64,000 nucleotides of DNA. It comes from Castellaniella hirudinis (GTDB taxonomy: Bacteria; Pseudomonadota; Gammaproteobacteria; Burkholderiales; Burkholderiaceae_B). The stretch is taken from assembly GCF_042651965.1 (NCBI RefSeq), contig NZ_JBHSDY010000006.1:186001-250000 (forward strand), written 5' to 3'. This document shows, one piece after another, positions 24,974 through 33,246 of this stretch. Position numbers and translations under genes: made by a program. The notes beneath the pieces are model-generated. The model was not told the DNA's origin. It searched no databases and saw only the letters and a list, made by a program, of their open reading frames with translations. The first letter of the stretch is position 1; the number at the start of each line of letters is the position of its first letter.

Positions 24974-25813
24974 TTAACGCAGCAGGGACAGCATGGTTTG
25001 CGGGACCTGGTTGGCCTGGGCCAGCACGGCGGTACCAGCCTGTTGCAGGATCTGGGCACGCGTCATGTTGGACACTTCCACCGCGTAGTCGGCGTCTTCG
25101 ATGCGCGAACGCGAAGCCGACAGGTTGGTGATGGTGTTGTTCAGGTTGGCGATCGTGGATTCCAGACGGTTCTGGTAGGTACCCAGCGAGCTGCGAGCCG
25201 TGTCCACGCTCTTCAGGGCGGCGTCGACTTGGTCGATCAGCGTCTGAGCGGCAGCGTGACCCGAAACGACAGCCGTGCCGAGACCTTGCGCAGCGGACAG
25301 CCCGAGGCCGGAAACCGTCGCATCGACGGTGCTGATCGCGATCACGTCGTTACCCGTGGTGTTCGCGCCCACTTGCAGCGTGATGCTGGTGCCCGAGGAA
25401 TTCAGCAGTTGGGTTTCGTTGAACTTGGCGCCGCCGGCGATCCGGTCGATTTCTTTCAGGCGGGACTCGATTTCTTCGCCGATGGACGTGCGGTCCGAAG
25501 CGCCGTTCGGGTCATTGGCGGCCTGCACGGCCAGTTCACGAATACGTTGCAGGTTGTTATTGATTTCGTTCAGGTTGCCTTCGGCGGTCTGAGCCAGCGA
25601 GATGCCGTCGTTGGCGTTGCGGGCAGCCTGGGTCATGCCGCGGATCTGGGCGGTCATGCGGTTGGCGATGGCCTGGCCAGCGGCGTCATCCTTGGCGCTG
25701 TTGATGCGCAGGCCCGAGGACAGGCGCTGGATCGCGGAACCCAGGGCAGATTGGGACTTGTTCAGATTGTTCTGGGAAACCAGAGCAAGGTAGTTGGTGT
25801 TGATAACAGCCAT
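24974..25813 (-). CDS. fliC: Flagellin 1 (expressed-configuration copy)
   Basis: 279 residues, a short flagellin. The conserved D0/D1 ends are intact: AVINTNYLALVSQNNLNKSQ at the N-terminus, LRINSAKDDAAGQAIANR, and a C-terminus ending QVPQTMLSLLR. The central variable domain is small (about residues 130-200). The ATG has AGGAG eight bases upstream and a well-matched sigma-28 promoter about 85 bp upstream. The N-terminal coding sequence is an inverted near-copy of that of the second flagellin, with a tyrosine recombinase between them. This copy is the one set up for expression in the present orientation. Confidence 0.96.
   Translation of the reverse strand: MAVINTNYLALVSQNNLNKSQSALGSAIQRLSSGLRINSAKDDAAGQAIANRMTAQIRGMTQAARNANDGISLAQTAEGNLNEINNNLQRIRELAVQAANDPNGASDRTSIGEEIESRLKEIDRIAGGAKFNETQLLNSSGTSITLQVGANTTGNDVIAISTVDATVSGLGLSAAQGLGTAVVSGHAAAQTLIDQVDAALKSVDTARSSLGTYQNRLESTIANLNNTITNLSASRSRIEDADYAVEVSNMTRAQILQQAGTAVLAQANQVPQTMLSLLR
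25658..25807 (-). repeat. Left arm of the flagellin inverted repeat
   Basis: Codons 3-52 of flagellin 1. Aligned by eye with 27460-27609 in inverse orientation, 146 of 150 bases match. A 77-bp stretch (25719-25795 here, 27472-27548 there) is perfect. The differences are four third-codon-position changes. The arms flank about 1.65 kb holding the flagellin 1 promoter and the recombinase. Confidence 0.9.
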
Positions 25814-25894
25814 GAGAGACTCCTAAGAGATTTGGCGAAGGATTCGCCCTTTTTGCCCAGGATGACAAACCGAGTGACCTCCTGTTCTGTCCCG

Positions 25895-25921
25895 TTAACG
25901 GAGGGGGGTCGGGGAACTTTA
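25895..25921 (-). promoter_or_regulatory. Sigma-28 (FliA) promoter of flagellin 1
   Basis: On the minus strand: TAAA (25921-25918), a 15-bp spacer, then TCCGTTAA (25902-25895). The FliA consensus is TAAA, 15 bp, GCCGATAA, so the -35 is perfect, the spacing is exact and the -10 matches 6 of 8. It points at flagellin 1, 82 bp before the ATG. Confidence 0.75.
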
Positions 25922-25955
25922 GGGCGGTTTAGAAGTTTTTTTGAGCGAAGATCAC

Positions 25956-27212
25956 TTATTCCCGTTCGATCACACCCAGCATCCGCGTCCGGCGCACCGA
26001 CAAGGGGCCGAAAGCCTCTGAAAGCTGGGCATAGCGTCCCCCGGCAGCCAGAGCATCCAGGATGTCGGCCCAGTCCTGCATGAGCAGGGTGCGGGAACCG
26101 ACGAATCGGGCATGATCGTAGGGGGCTCGAGACGTGTCGCGTCGGCGGTGGGCGAGCTGCAAATCCACCAGCTTGTCGGGATAGCCGAGCAAACCGAGCA
26201 AGGTCGTCGCGGTCGCCCTGAATCCATGGGCGGAAAATCGCCCGCCATAACCCAGGCGTGCGATGGCGTGGTTGAAGCTGCTCGCGGCCAGGACGCGGCT
26301 CAGGTCCCGGTGATTGGGAAACAGCATGGGGCTGTCGCTGGATAGGACGCGCAGCGAGCGCAGCAACGTCAAGGCTTGACGGGACAGCGGCACCATGTGC
26401 GGCCGGCGCATCTTCATGCGTTCTTTAGGCACGGTCCAGACCGCATTATCAAAATCAAACTCCTGCCAGCGGGCCAGCCGCAGCTCCGAAGGCCGCACGA
26501 ACATCAGGGCCAGCAGGCGCAAGCCGATGGCGATGTCGGCATGACCCAGCCAAGCGTCCAGGCGCTGGAAGAACGCGGGAATATCCGACCAACTCAGCGG
26601 CGGATGATGGCGCACCGCTGGACGCCGGACCAAGCCCTTGAGCAGGCTGGCAGGATTATCCCCGCAAAGCCCCTGAACAATGGCGTGGGAGAAAACCTGG
26701 GAGACCCACTGCTGCACGAGCAGCGCCGCGCAGCGGGCGCCTCGGCCCGCGACCGACTCGATCAGTGTCCGGATATCCGCAGGCGTCAGGTCGGCGATCG
26801 CCACGTCACCGATCGCGGGGAGGACATCTTTCTCGAAGTAGCGGCCGATCTGGCGGGCATAGTCCGGGCTCCATTGAGAATTGGCGGCCAGCCATGCCTG
26901 TGCGGCCGCCTTGAAGGTGGACGGAGTGGACGTCCCGGCATCGGTGACGGCATCCCGTAGGGGGTGGATGCCCTGCCGGATCAGATCCCGCAGACGATCC
27001 CGTTCTTGACGGGCCTGGGCCAAGGTCACATCTGGATAGCGGCCGATGGCGTATACCTGGGCCTTGCCACTCAGGCGGTAACGGTAGCGCCAGAGCTTGC
27101 TTCCGCTGGGTTGCACCGACAGGAACAGACTGCCCCCGTCCCGCAGTTGATAGGGCTTGCCCGCCGCTTTGGCGGAGTTGACTGTCCGGGCCGATAGAAG
27201 ATTCTGAGCCAC
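25956..27212 (-). CDS. Tyrosine recombinase (P4-type integrase) between two flagellin genes
   Basis: 418 residues. The N-terminal arm-binding domain (about 1-95) has LRDGGSLFLSVQPSGSK and YAIGRYPDVTLAQAR, typical of P4-like integrases. A core-binding domain follows (about 100-200), then the catalytic domain: first Arg in MFVRPSELRLARW (about 240), HGFRATATT (about 328), LAHRRR (about 354) and the nucleophile Tyr in APYDHARF (about 366). All catalytic residues appear present. No other phage or island genes accompany it, and no tRNA is adjacent. It is enclosed by the inverted flagellin ends, so it may act as a DNA invertase-like switch enzyme; a lone inserted integrase is the alternative. Confidence 0.92.
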   Translation of the reverse strand: MAQNLLSARTVNSAKAAGKPYQLRDGGSLFLSVQPSGSKLWRYRYRLSGKAQVYAIGRYPDVTLAQARQERDRLRDLIRQGIHPLRDAVTDAGTSTPSTFKAAAQAWLAANSQWSPDYARQIGRYFEKDVLPAIGDVAIADLTPADIRTLIESVAGRGARCAALLVQQWVSQVFSHAIVQGLCGDNPASLLKGLVRRPAVRHHPPLSWSDIPAFFQRLDAWLGHADIAIGLRLLALMFVRPSELRLARWQEFDFDNAVWTVPKERMKMRRPHMVPLSRQALTLLRSLRVLSSDSPMLFPNHRDLSRVLAASSFNHAIARLGYGGRFSAHGFRATATTLLGLLGYPDKLVDLQLAHRRRDTSRAPYDHARFVGSRTLLMQDWADILDALAAGGRYAQLSEAFGPLSVRRTRMLGVIERE

Positions 27213-27293
27213 GCGCCGCTTTCCTCGTTACGCAAGAATACACAGACATGTACACATCGTCTTTTGTCCGGATCGGGGAAAGTGCGCAAAATG

Positions 27294-27308
27294 CATTGAT
27301 TATCAATG
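27294..27308. repeat. Perfect 15-bp palindrome between recombinase and silent flagellin
   Basis: CATTGAT, one central T, ATCAATG. It lies about 80 bp upstream of the recombinase start, in the 220-bp gap before the second flagellin, and is followed by a second inverted repeat GTATA (27327-27331) / TATAC (27340-27344). The size and position suit a recombinase core or operator site. No matching copy was found on the flagellin 1 side of the recombinase. Confidence 0.4.
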
Positions 27309-27432
27309 GATTGCGGAGACACGACGGTATACACATTTATATACATGCGGGTGCCTCTCCAAAGGACTGACGCCACGCATTCTCTCAATAGCCTACTGAG
27401 GCAGCGCGACAAAATGTGTCGGCCGGTAGCGA

Positions 27433-28659
27433 TTGGTTGTTGTGAATTTGAAAGACGCGGTTATCAACACTAACTACCTTGCTCTGGTTTCCCAGAACAA
27501 TCTGAACAAGTCCCAATCTGCCCTGGGTTCCGCGATCCAGCGCCTGTCTTCGGGCCTGCGCATCAACAGCGCCAAGGATGACGCCGCCGGCCAAGCCATC
27601 GCCAACCGCTTCACTGCCAACATCAAGGGCCTGACCCAGGCGGCCCGCAACGCCAACGACGGCATCTCGATTGCGCAAACGACGGAAGGCTCCCTGAACG
27701 AAATCAACAACAACCTGCAGCGCATCCGTGAACTGTCGGTACAGGCCGCCAACGGCACGAACTCCGAATCAGACCTCGAGTCCATCCAGGCTGAAATCAC
27801 CCAGCGTCTGGACGAGATCAATCGCGTTTCCGATCAGACGCAGTTCAACAGCGTCAAGGTGCTGGCCAGCGACCAAAAGCTGACCATCCAAGTTGGCGCC
27901 AACGACGACGAAACCATCGAGATCGATCTGAAGAAGATCACTGCCAGCACATTGAATCTGAGCAGCTTTAATGTAACTGGACCGAAGGTGGATGGTGGTG
28001 GTGCTCCTACGGCCGCCGCTGCTGCTGATTTCCAAAAAGCTTATGGTCCTACGTCGAGTGTGACTGGGGCGACCGTTGATGAAGCAACTGCCGACAAACT
28101 GGCTGAGCGCCTCGGGGTGGCAGCTGGCAGCGTTGTGGTGGACGCTACCAACGTCTATGTGGATGACAATGGCAAGTTCTTCGCCAAAGTCACTGTGACG
28201 CCGGCTGATGCAACTGAAGTGGGCAATCTGGAATCGCGCGGCTTTACGGGCGAAGCAGGGACTGGCAAGGACTATTACATTGCGGTCGAACCTTCAACTG
28301 CGGATGTGACGACAACTGCAGGTACTGCGGCATTCACCATCGACACGGGTTCAATGTCCCTGAAATCCCTGTCTACGGGTGCTACGGCTAATCCGCTCGA
28401 TGCCCTGGACAAGGCTATTGCTCAAGTCGACGATCTGCGCAGTGACCTGGGCGCGATTCAGAACCGTTTCGAGTCCACGATCGCCAACCTCAGCAACACC
28501 GTCACCAACCTGTCGGCTGCGCGTTCGCGCATCGAAGACGCCGACTACGCGGTGGAAGTGTCCAACATGACGCGTGCCCAGATCCTGCAACAGGCCGGTA
28601 CCGCCGTGCTGGCCCAGGCCAACCAAGTGCCGCAAACCATGCTGTCCCTGCTGCGTTAA
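27433..28659 (+). CDS. Flagellin 2, intact body but no canonical start or promoter (probable silent copy)
   Basis: The frame encodes about 408 residues, with complete conserved flagellin ends and a longer central domain than flagellin 1 (about residues 170-320, rich in Thr, Ser, Ala and Gly, with lower GC). Where flagellin 1 reads ATG GCT GTT ATC AAC, this gene reads GAC GCG GTT ATC AAC. An in-frame TAG sits at 27427-27429, and only TTG (27433, 27448) or GTG (27442) could start translation, without a ribosome binding site. No sigma-28 promoter is found upstream. The body shows no frameshift or stop and a strong terminator follows, so the gene is under selection or recently active. Likely expressed only after inversion of the segment to its left. 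Confidence 0.85.
   Translation: MVVVNLKDAVINTNYLALVSQNNLNKSQSALGSAIQRLSSGLRINSAKDDAAGQAIANRFTANIKGLTQAARNANDGISIAQTTEGSLNEINNNLQRIRELSVQAANGTNSESDLESIQAEITQRLDEINRVSDQTQFNSVKVLASDQKLTIQVGANDDETIEIDLKKITASTLNLSSFNVTGPKVDGGGAPTAAAAADFQKAYGPTSSVTGATVDEATADKLAERLGVAAGSVVVDATNVYVDDNGKFFAKVTVTPADATEVGNLESRGFTGEAGTGKDYYIAVEPSTADVTTTAGTAAFTIDTGSMSLKSLSTGATANPLDALDKAIAQVDDLRSDLGAIQNRFESTIANLSNTVTNLSAARSRIEDADYAVEVSNMTRAQILQQAGTAVLAQANQVPQTMLSLLR
27460..27609 (+). repeat. Right arm of the flagellin inverted repeat
   Basis: Codons 3-52 equivalent of flagellin 2, matching 25658-25807 in inverse orientation at 146 of 150 positions, with 77 consecutive identical bases (27472-27548). Similarity stops abruptly at its left end, exactly where the ATG and promoter of flagellin 1 would lie. 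Confidence 0.9.
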
Positions 28660-28702
28660 GTCCTCGCGGCAGCCCGGGGCGGCTCAGCCGTCCCGACGCA
28701 TG

Positions 28703-28738
28703 AAAAAACCGCTGGTCCGACAGGATCAGCGGTTTTTT
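28703..28738 (+). terminator. Rho-independent terminator of flagellin 2
   Basis: AAAAAACCGCTG (28703-28714) pairs with CAGCGGTTTTTT (28727-28738). The A and T runs on either side make it bidirectional, serving also the glycosyltransferase gene that ends at 28791 on the other strand. Confidence 0.85.
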
Positions 28739-28790
28739 CGTCTTCCGGCGCCCACCGGGCCGCCCGCGGCGCTTTCGATCTCGATGCGCC

Positions 28791-31700
28791 TCAGGCGTCG
28801 TCCGGCGCCACTCCCCAGCCCCTGGCCCACTGATCCAGAAACGCCTCCTCCAGCATCCAGTCTCTCAGCACGGCTTCACGCAGTGCGTCGCCCTGGCGGG
28901 CGGAGGCATCCGGATCGGCCAGATGCGCACGGATCGCTTGCATCCAGTCCTGATGGCGGTTGCGCACCCGCGTCACCGGCAGGTCGCTTTGGTAAGGATC
29001 GATGTCCGTGCAGATGACCGGCACCCCGCAGGCCCCCAGCTCCAGCAGCCTCAGGTTGCTCTTGCAGCGATTGAACTGATTGATCTCCAGCGGCACGACC
29101 GCCAGATCGAGGTTCAAAGCGGCCAGCCTGGCCGGATATTGGTCGATCGGCACCCCCGGATGGAATTCACATGCCACGCCATCCGGCTGCATTCCCATGA
29201 AGACCCACTCGACCTCGTCCTGCAGATCCTTGACCACGGAGCGGATCTCGGCCAGATCGCCGGTGTGGCTGATGCCGCCCGCCCAGCCCACGCGCATCTT
29301 CTTGCCCGAGCGGCGGCGCCCTTCCAGCCCGCCCCACCAGGCCGGCAGCAGGCCATTGAGCGCCACCCGGATATCACCATGGAAATCTGCATATTCCTGC
29401 GCCAGGACGGGCGTGGACACCACCAGCCAGTCCACCTGCTCGATCGCGCGGCGCATGTTCTTGATCCAGCTCTGCTGGAACTTTCCACGGTAGACGCTGC
29501 GGGCCGGGATATTGGGCAGATAATCGTCAAACTCCAGAACCACCCTGGCGCCGGTGATCTCCCGATAGCGCCGGATCTGCGTCAGTATGCCCTCGTTGAG
29601 CCACGTGCCTTGCAGCACGATGACGTCGGGCTGAATGCGGGCCACGTCGGTGAAATGGAAATCATGGTGCTTGACGCCGCCTTCGGTCCGCAGCTCTCCC
29701 GCCATCGCCTGGAAGGGTTGCAGAATCCGGTAATGACCGCAGCCATGCCAATCCGAATGCGAGGCCAGCACCACCGGCAACGGACGCCCGGGCAGCGGCT
29801 CGTGGATACGCGACGCATCCTGGCTCAGGTTGAACCCGGGCGACAGTTTGCCGAAAGCGGGATGGTAATAAGGATCGCGCGCCAGTTGCGGCAGCCAGCG
29901 GGCGTACAGCCGGTCGCGCTGCTCGTCGTCGGGGCGGGCCGCCAGGCCGAACCTTTCCGTCAACAGGCGGGTCGCCCCGCCCATATGCAACAGGCCGGTA
30001 TCGGGTTCGAGGGCCAGCAGGTAGCCGGCCTGCGCCGCCTTCAGGGACAGGTCCGTATCCGCATAGTAGACAGGGAAAGATTGCGCATCGAAACCGCCCA
30101 GTTCCTGGAACACGGCCCGTCGCACCATCAGACATGACGCACTCAGGGCGCTGGCGTTCTGCTGGACGGCCAGGCGATACATATACCCCTGCTGGCCGGA
30201 CGGCTCGCCCCGAAAAGCCAATCCCACGCTGTTATCCAGCCCAAGCACCTGGCCGTATTGATCGATCCGGCCGCCGGGCAGATCCAGGCGTGCGCCCGCC
30301 AGGCCGACCTCCGGACGCAAGGCGAGCCGCAGCAGGCGCTCCAGCCAATCGGCGCGTGTTTGCGGCGAAAACTGGATATCGTTGTTCAGGAACAGCAGCA
30401 CCTCGCCCCGCGCCTGTTCCGCCGCAAAATTGTTCATGGCGGCGAAATCAAAGGCCTGCGGCCAGCGCAGGATACGCACCTGATCCAGCGCCATGCCTTC
30501 GAGTTTCGCCAGAAACTCGACAGCGCCCTGCTCCACACTGCCGTTGTCCACGATCAGCAATTCGTAGTTCGGGTAGGCCGTGCGTTCCATCAAGCCTTCG
30601 ACGCAATCGCGCAGGATGGAGAACTGGTCGCGGGTCGGCACGATGATGGATACCAGCGGCCGTTGCGGCAAAGGGTATTCGACGCGGAACAGCCCCAGGG
30701 CCGGTCCCGGCTGGACCTGGGCGTCCAGCCCCATCCGCACGAAATGAGCCTGCGTCACGGCAGGCGACCAGGTCAGGGTCCCCGCATCGCAGACCCAGTC
30801 CATCAGGCCGCGCGCGCCATGCAGCAGAACTTCCGGCACATGCCCGACCACGGATGGTCCCGCCTGCTCCACCATGCGCCAGACCAGATCGATCGGCGCC
30901 AGATCGACCACCCGCGCGTCGAGCCCGCCCACCGCCTGGATGGCAGCCGTGCTGAGCACCAGGTTGCGACCGACATAGGGGTAGCTGCGCAGCAGATCAA
31001 TGTTGAAATCCGGTTTCAACATGGGGTTGGCCGTGACGCCATCCAGCAAAACGGCGTCGTCCGCATACCAGACCAGGGGGTCGGGCCGGCGCAAGCGATA
31101 TTCACCCAGGGTCAATGTGGCGTGCGGCAACAGCCGATCACCGGCGTGCAGCACCCACAGGAAATCGGGCAGGCCTCCTTGTTCGATTCGCTGGGACAGC
31201 AACTGAGGCCAGGGCTCAGCGCCGGGAACATGCTCGATGTTCTGCGCGGCATCGTCGGGGACGACGCCATCGCCGATCAGCCAGACGCCATCCACGGGCC
31301 GGTGCTGCGCGCTCAGGCTGGCCAGCGTTTCAGCCGCCGCCCGAGGGTCCGCACCATCCGGCACGATGACGGCCACGCCCAACGTCCCCACGTCCGGATT
31401 CGCCTGCAGCAGGGTCTGGATCGCCAGGATGCGGGCGGCGGATGGGGCTCGGTCGGCCATCCAATCCGGTACGCCCCAGGAGGGGGCTTCCGCCGCTTTT
31501 TTCTCCAGCGCCTTGATGCGTTCCCGAATACGCTCGGCGAGCGGGAACGGAGCGAAATCCTTGCCTGGGTCGCTCAGGGGTTTGACGCGGACCAGATGGT
31601 TGTCTTTGGCGCGATACCAGCCCAGTTCGCGGATCATGCGCTTGAAATTGCTGTGGCCTTTTTCACCGACCCCGGGCTGGTCGCGGCCCTGCTGGCTGAA

Positions 31701-32423
31701 TTGGTCTTTGGAGACACGGAAAGCGGAATATGGCTGATGCAACAGCGCCAAGTGGCCTCGGCGCAGCAACTTGACCAGCATCGTCAGGTCGCCGACCCAT
31801 TCAATATATTGTCCGCCCAGCTTGAATAAACCCTGGTGCTCCAAGACGATGGGGGCATAATCGTCCCGGCGGAACATGATGGCGGACGGCTCACCGATGA
31901 AATTCAGTGTGATGTCGCCCAGAAACGAGACCACATCCTTTCCGTGGATGACGACATCCTCGTCGCACAGAGAGGCTGTTGCGATATTGTCAGGCAGTGT
32001 TTCGCCCTGCTCACCCACCAGCGCACGGCGGGATCCGACGACAGCGATATCTTCATCCAGAGACAAAATCCGGACGAAGCTGGACAGTACGCCCGGCAGC
32101 AGGACGTCGTCATCGAACAAGGGCTTGATGTACTTGCCACGAGCTTTCTGGATACAGGCGGACAGATTTCCGCCGCCCGTCATTCGAGTCTCGTTTCTGT
32201 AATACCTGAAATTCCCTATTTTTCTTTCATCGGTCAATTGCCTGAGCAAATCGTATACGTCATCCGTGGGGCAATCGTCCCCCACCACAATCTCGTAATC
32301 CGAAAAATCCTGCGCCAGCAAGCTATCGAGCGCGGCCTGAAGATACTTTGCCCTGAATGCCGGAATCACCACTGACACCAGAGGCGGGCGTTCGCTTTGA
32401 ACCGTTTCAAAATCCATTGACAT
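28791..32423 (-). CDS. Large multi-domain glycosyltransferase (FgtA-sized, candidate flagellin glycosyltransferase)
   Basis: 1210 residues. Three catalytic-looking units are visible: a GT2 domain at about residues 14-230 (PLVSVVIPAFRAKYLQ, VVGDDCP, LFDDDV), a second GT2 domain from about 585 (PLVSIIVPTRDQFSILRD, IVDNGS, FLNNDIQ), and a C-terminal GT-B/GT4-like region from about 880 (HGCGHYRILQPF, VGWAGGISHTGD, RLLELGACGVPVICTD). The ATG at 32423 is preferred over a TTG one codon upstream. Pseudomonas aeruginosa FgtA, a flagellin glycosyltransferase next to fliC, is of similar size and build. Location directly behind flagellin 2, tail to tail, supports a role in flagellin glycosylation, which is inference. 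The methyltransferase upstream is 25 bp away and probably co-transcribed. Confidence 0.85.
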   Translation of the reverse strand: MSMDFETVQSERPPLVSVVIPAFRAKYLQAALDSLLAQDFSDYEIVVGDDCPTDDVYDLLRQLTDERKIGNFRYYRNETRMTGGGNLSACIQKARGKYIKPLFDDDVLLPGVLSSFVRILSLDEDIAVVGSRRALVGEQGETLPDNIATASLCDEDVVIHGKDVVSFLGDITLNFIGEPSAIMFRRDDYAPIVLEHQGLFKLGGQYIEWVGDLTMLVKLLRRGHLALLHQPYSAFRVSKDQFSQQGRDQPGVGEKGHSNFKRMIRELGWYRAKDNHLVRVKPLSDPGKDFAPFPLAERIRERIKALEKKAAEAPSWGVPDWMADRAPSAARILAIQTLLQANPDVGTLGVAVIVPDGADPRAAAETLASLSAQHRPVDGVWLIGDGVVPDDAAQNIEHVPGAEPWPQLLSQRIEQGGLPDFLWVLHAGDRLLPHATLTLGEYRLRRPDPLVWYADDAVLLDGVTANPMLKPDFNIDLLRSYPYVGRNLVLSTAAIQAVGGLDARVVDLAPIDLVWRMVEQAGPSVVGHVPEVLLHGARGLMDWVCDAGTLTWSPAVTQAHFVRMGLDAQVQPGPALGLFRVEYPLPQRPLVSIIVPTRDQFSILRDCVEGLMERTAYPNYELLIVDNGSVEQGAVEFLAKLEGMALDQVRILRWPQAFDFAAMNNFAAEQARGEVLLFLNNDIQFSPQTRADWLERLLRLALRPEVGLAGARLDLPGGRIDQYGQVLGLDNSVGLAFRGEPSGQQGYMYRLAVQQNASALSASCLMVRRAVFQELGGFDAQSFPVYYADTDLSLKAAQAGYLLALEPDTGLLHMGGATRLLTERFGLAARPDDEQRDRLYARWLPQLARDPYYHPAFGKLSPGFNLSQDASRIHEPLPGRPLPVVLASHSDWHGCGHYRILQPFQAMAGELRTEGGVKHHDFHFTDVARIQPDVIVLQGTWLNEGILTQIRRYREITGARVVLEFDDYLPNIPARSVYRGKFQQSWIKNMRRAIEQVDWLVVSTPVLAQEYADFHGDIRVALNGLLPAWWGGLEGRRRSGKKMRVGWAGGISHTGDLAEIRSVVKDLQDEVEWVFMGMQPDGVACEFHPGVPIDQYPARLAALNLDLAVVPLEINQFNRCKSNLRLLELGACGVPVICTDIDPYQSDLPVTRVRNRHQDWMQAIRAHLADPDASARQGDALREAVLRDWMLEEAFLDQWARGWGVAPDDA

Positions 32424-32448
32424 CAATCCATCCCCGGTGCGTGCCGAC

Positions 32449-33117
32449 TCAAATCTTCTGGATCAGATAGCTGTTCTCGAACCCGCGCACGGCCCCCAGC
32501 ACATTGAACCCGTTGAAATACCCTCCGGCCCTGAGCAGATCGACGGCCGGCCCGACTTCCGGACTATAGCGGACGTCCATATAGTCATCGAATACGATGA
32601 ATCCCCCGGAAACCACGCTCGGGGAATACAGCAGGAAATCCAGCAGGACGTTCCGGCCCTCATGCCCGCCATCGATGTGCAGCAGCGCCACACTGGGAGA
32701 AAGCGCGTGGAAACGCTCGGCGCACAACTCGGAAAATCCTCTCAGGACGACTGCGTTCGGAAACAGCAGGTCCTTGTAATGGCTGAATTCCTCGAACTGC
32801 TTCGGCAGCGCGAAAGGATCGATCCCGACGACTCTTCTTTCGTGGTTGCACACCTCGTTCATCAAGGACAGGGACTTTCCCTTCCAGACACCGATCTCGA
32901 CGATGTCGCCGGGCAGATCCCCGATCATCGCGCACAGATAGGCCAGCAGCCGGATCTGATCGTGAAACGAAAGCTCCTTGCGTTCCATCGCCTGGTCCGG
33001 CGGCAGGAGCGCCTGGGCATGCTCGAAGCCTTTCCCGAGCAACTCCCAGACCGAGGCGACCATTTCATTCAACTGCGGATTTTCCAGGAACTCGTACAGT
33101 TGCTTGCGGGTAATCAT
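32449..33117 (-). CDS. Class I SAM-dependent methyltransferase (TylF/CmcI-like)
   Basis: 222 residues from the ATG at 33117, which has AAGGA upstream. The SAM-binding motif I is DIVEIGVWKGKSLSLMNEV, followed by VVGIDPFALP and VALLHIDGGHEGRNVLLDF with the acidic metal-binding motif seen in macrocin-type O-methyltransferases, then GGFIVFDDYMD. The gene sits first in a two-gene unit with the large glycosyltransferase and likely methylates a sugar of the glycan. The target is not readable. Confidence 0.82.
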   Translation of the reverse strand: MITRKQLYEFLENPQLNEMVASVWELLGKGFEHAQALLPPDQAMERKELSFHDQIRLLAYLCAMIGDLPGDIVEIGVWKGKSLSLMNEVCNHERRVVGIDPFALPKQFEEFSHYKDLLFPNAVVLRGFSELCAERFHALSPSVALLHIDGGHEGRNVLLDFLLYSPSVVSGGFIVFDDYMDVRYSPEVGPAVDLLRAGGYFNGFNVLGAVRGFENSYLIQKI

Positions 33118-33246
33118 TGGTGTCCTTGAATGGCCGAAATGGCGCCTATCCCCATAGGATATCCAACCCATCCCACGTCCCCTGATGACGTATGATCAGG
33201 ATGATTTCCCATAGTGTTTATGCAGCCCCTCGGGGCGCAGGACGAC

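Noticed and set aside
25956..27212. Full prophage or genomic island around the integrase
   Set aside because: No structural, replication or cargo genes, no flanking tRNA and no clear direct repeats; only the recombinase is present.
27394..27460. Possible sigma-28 promoter for flagellin 2
   Set aside because: The best candidate (AAAA near 27414 and GCGATTGG near 27429) has the wrong spacing and a poor -10; no case for a functional promoter.
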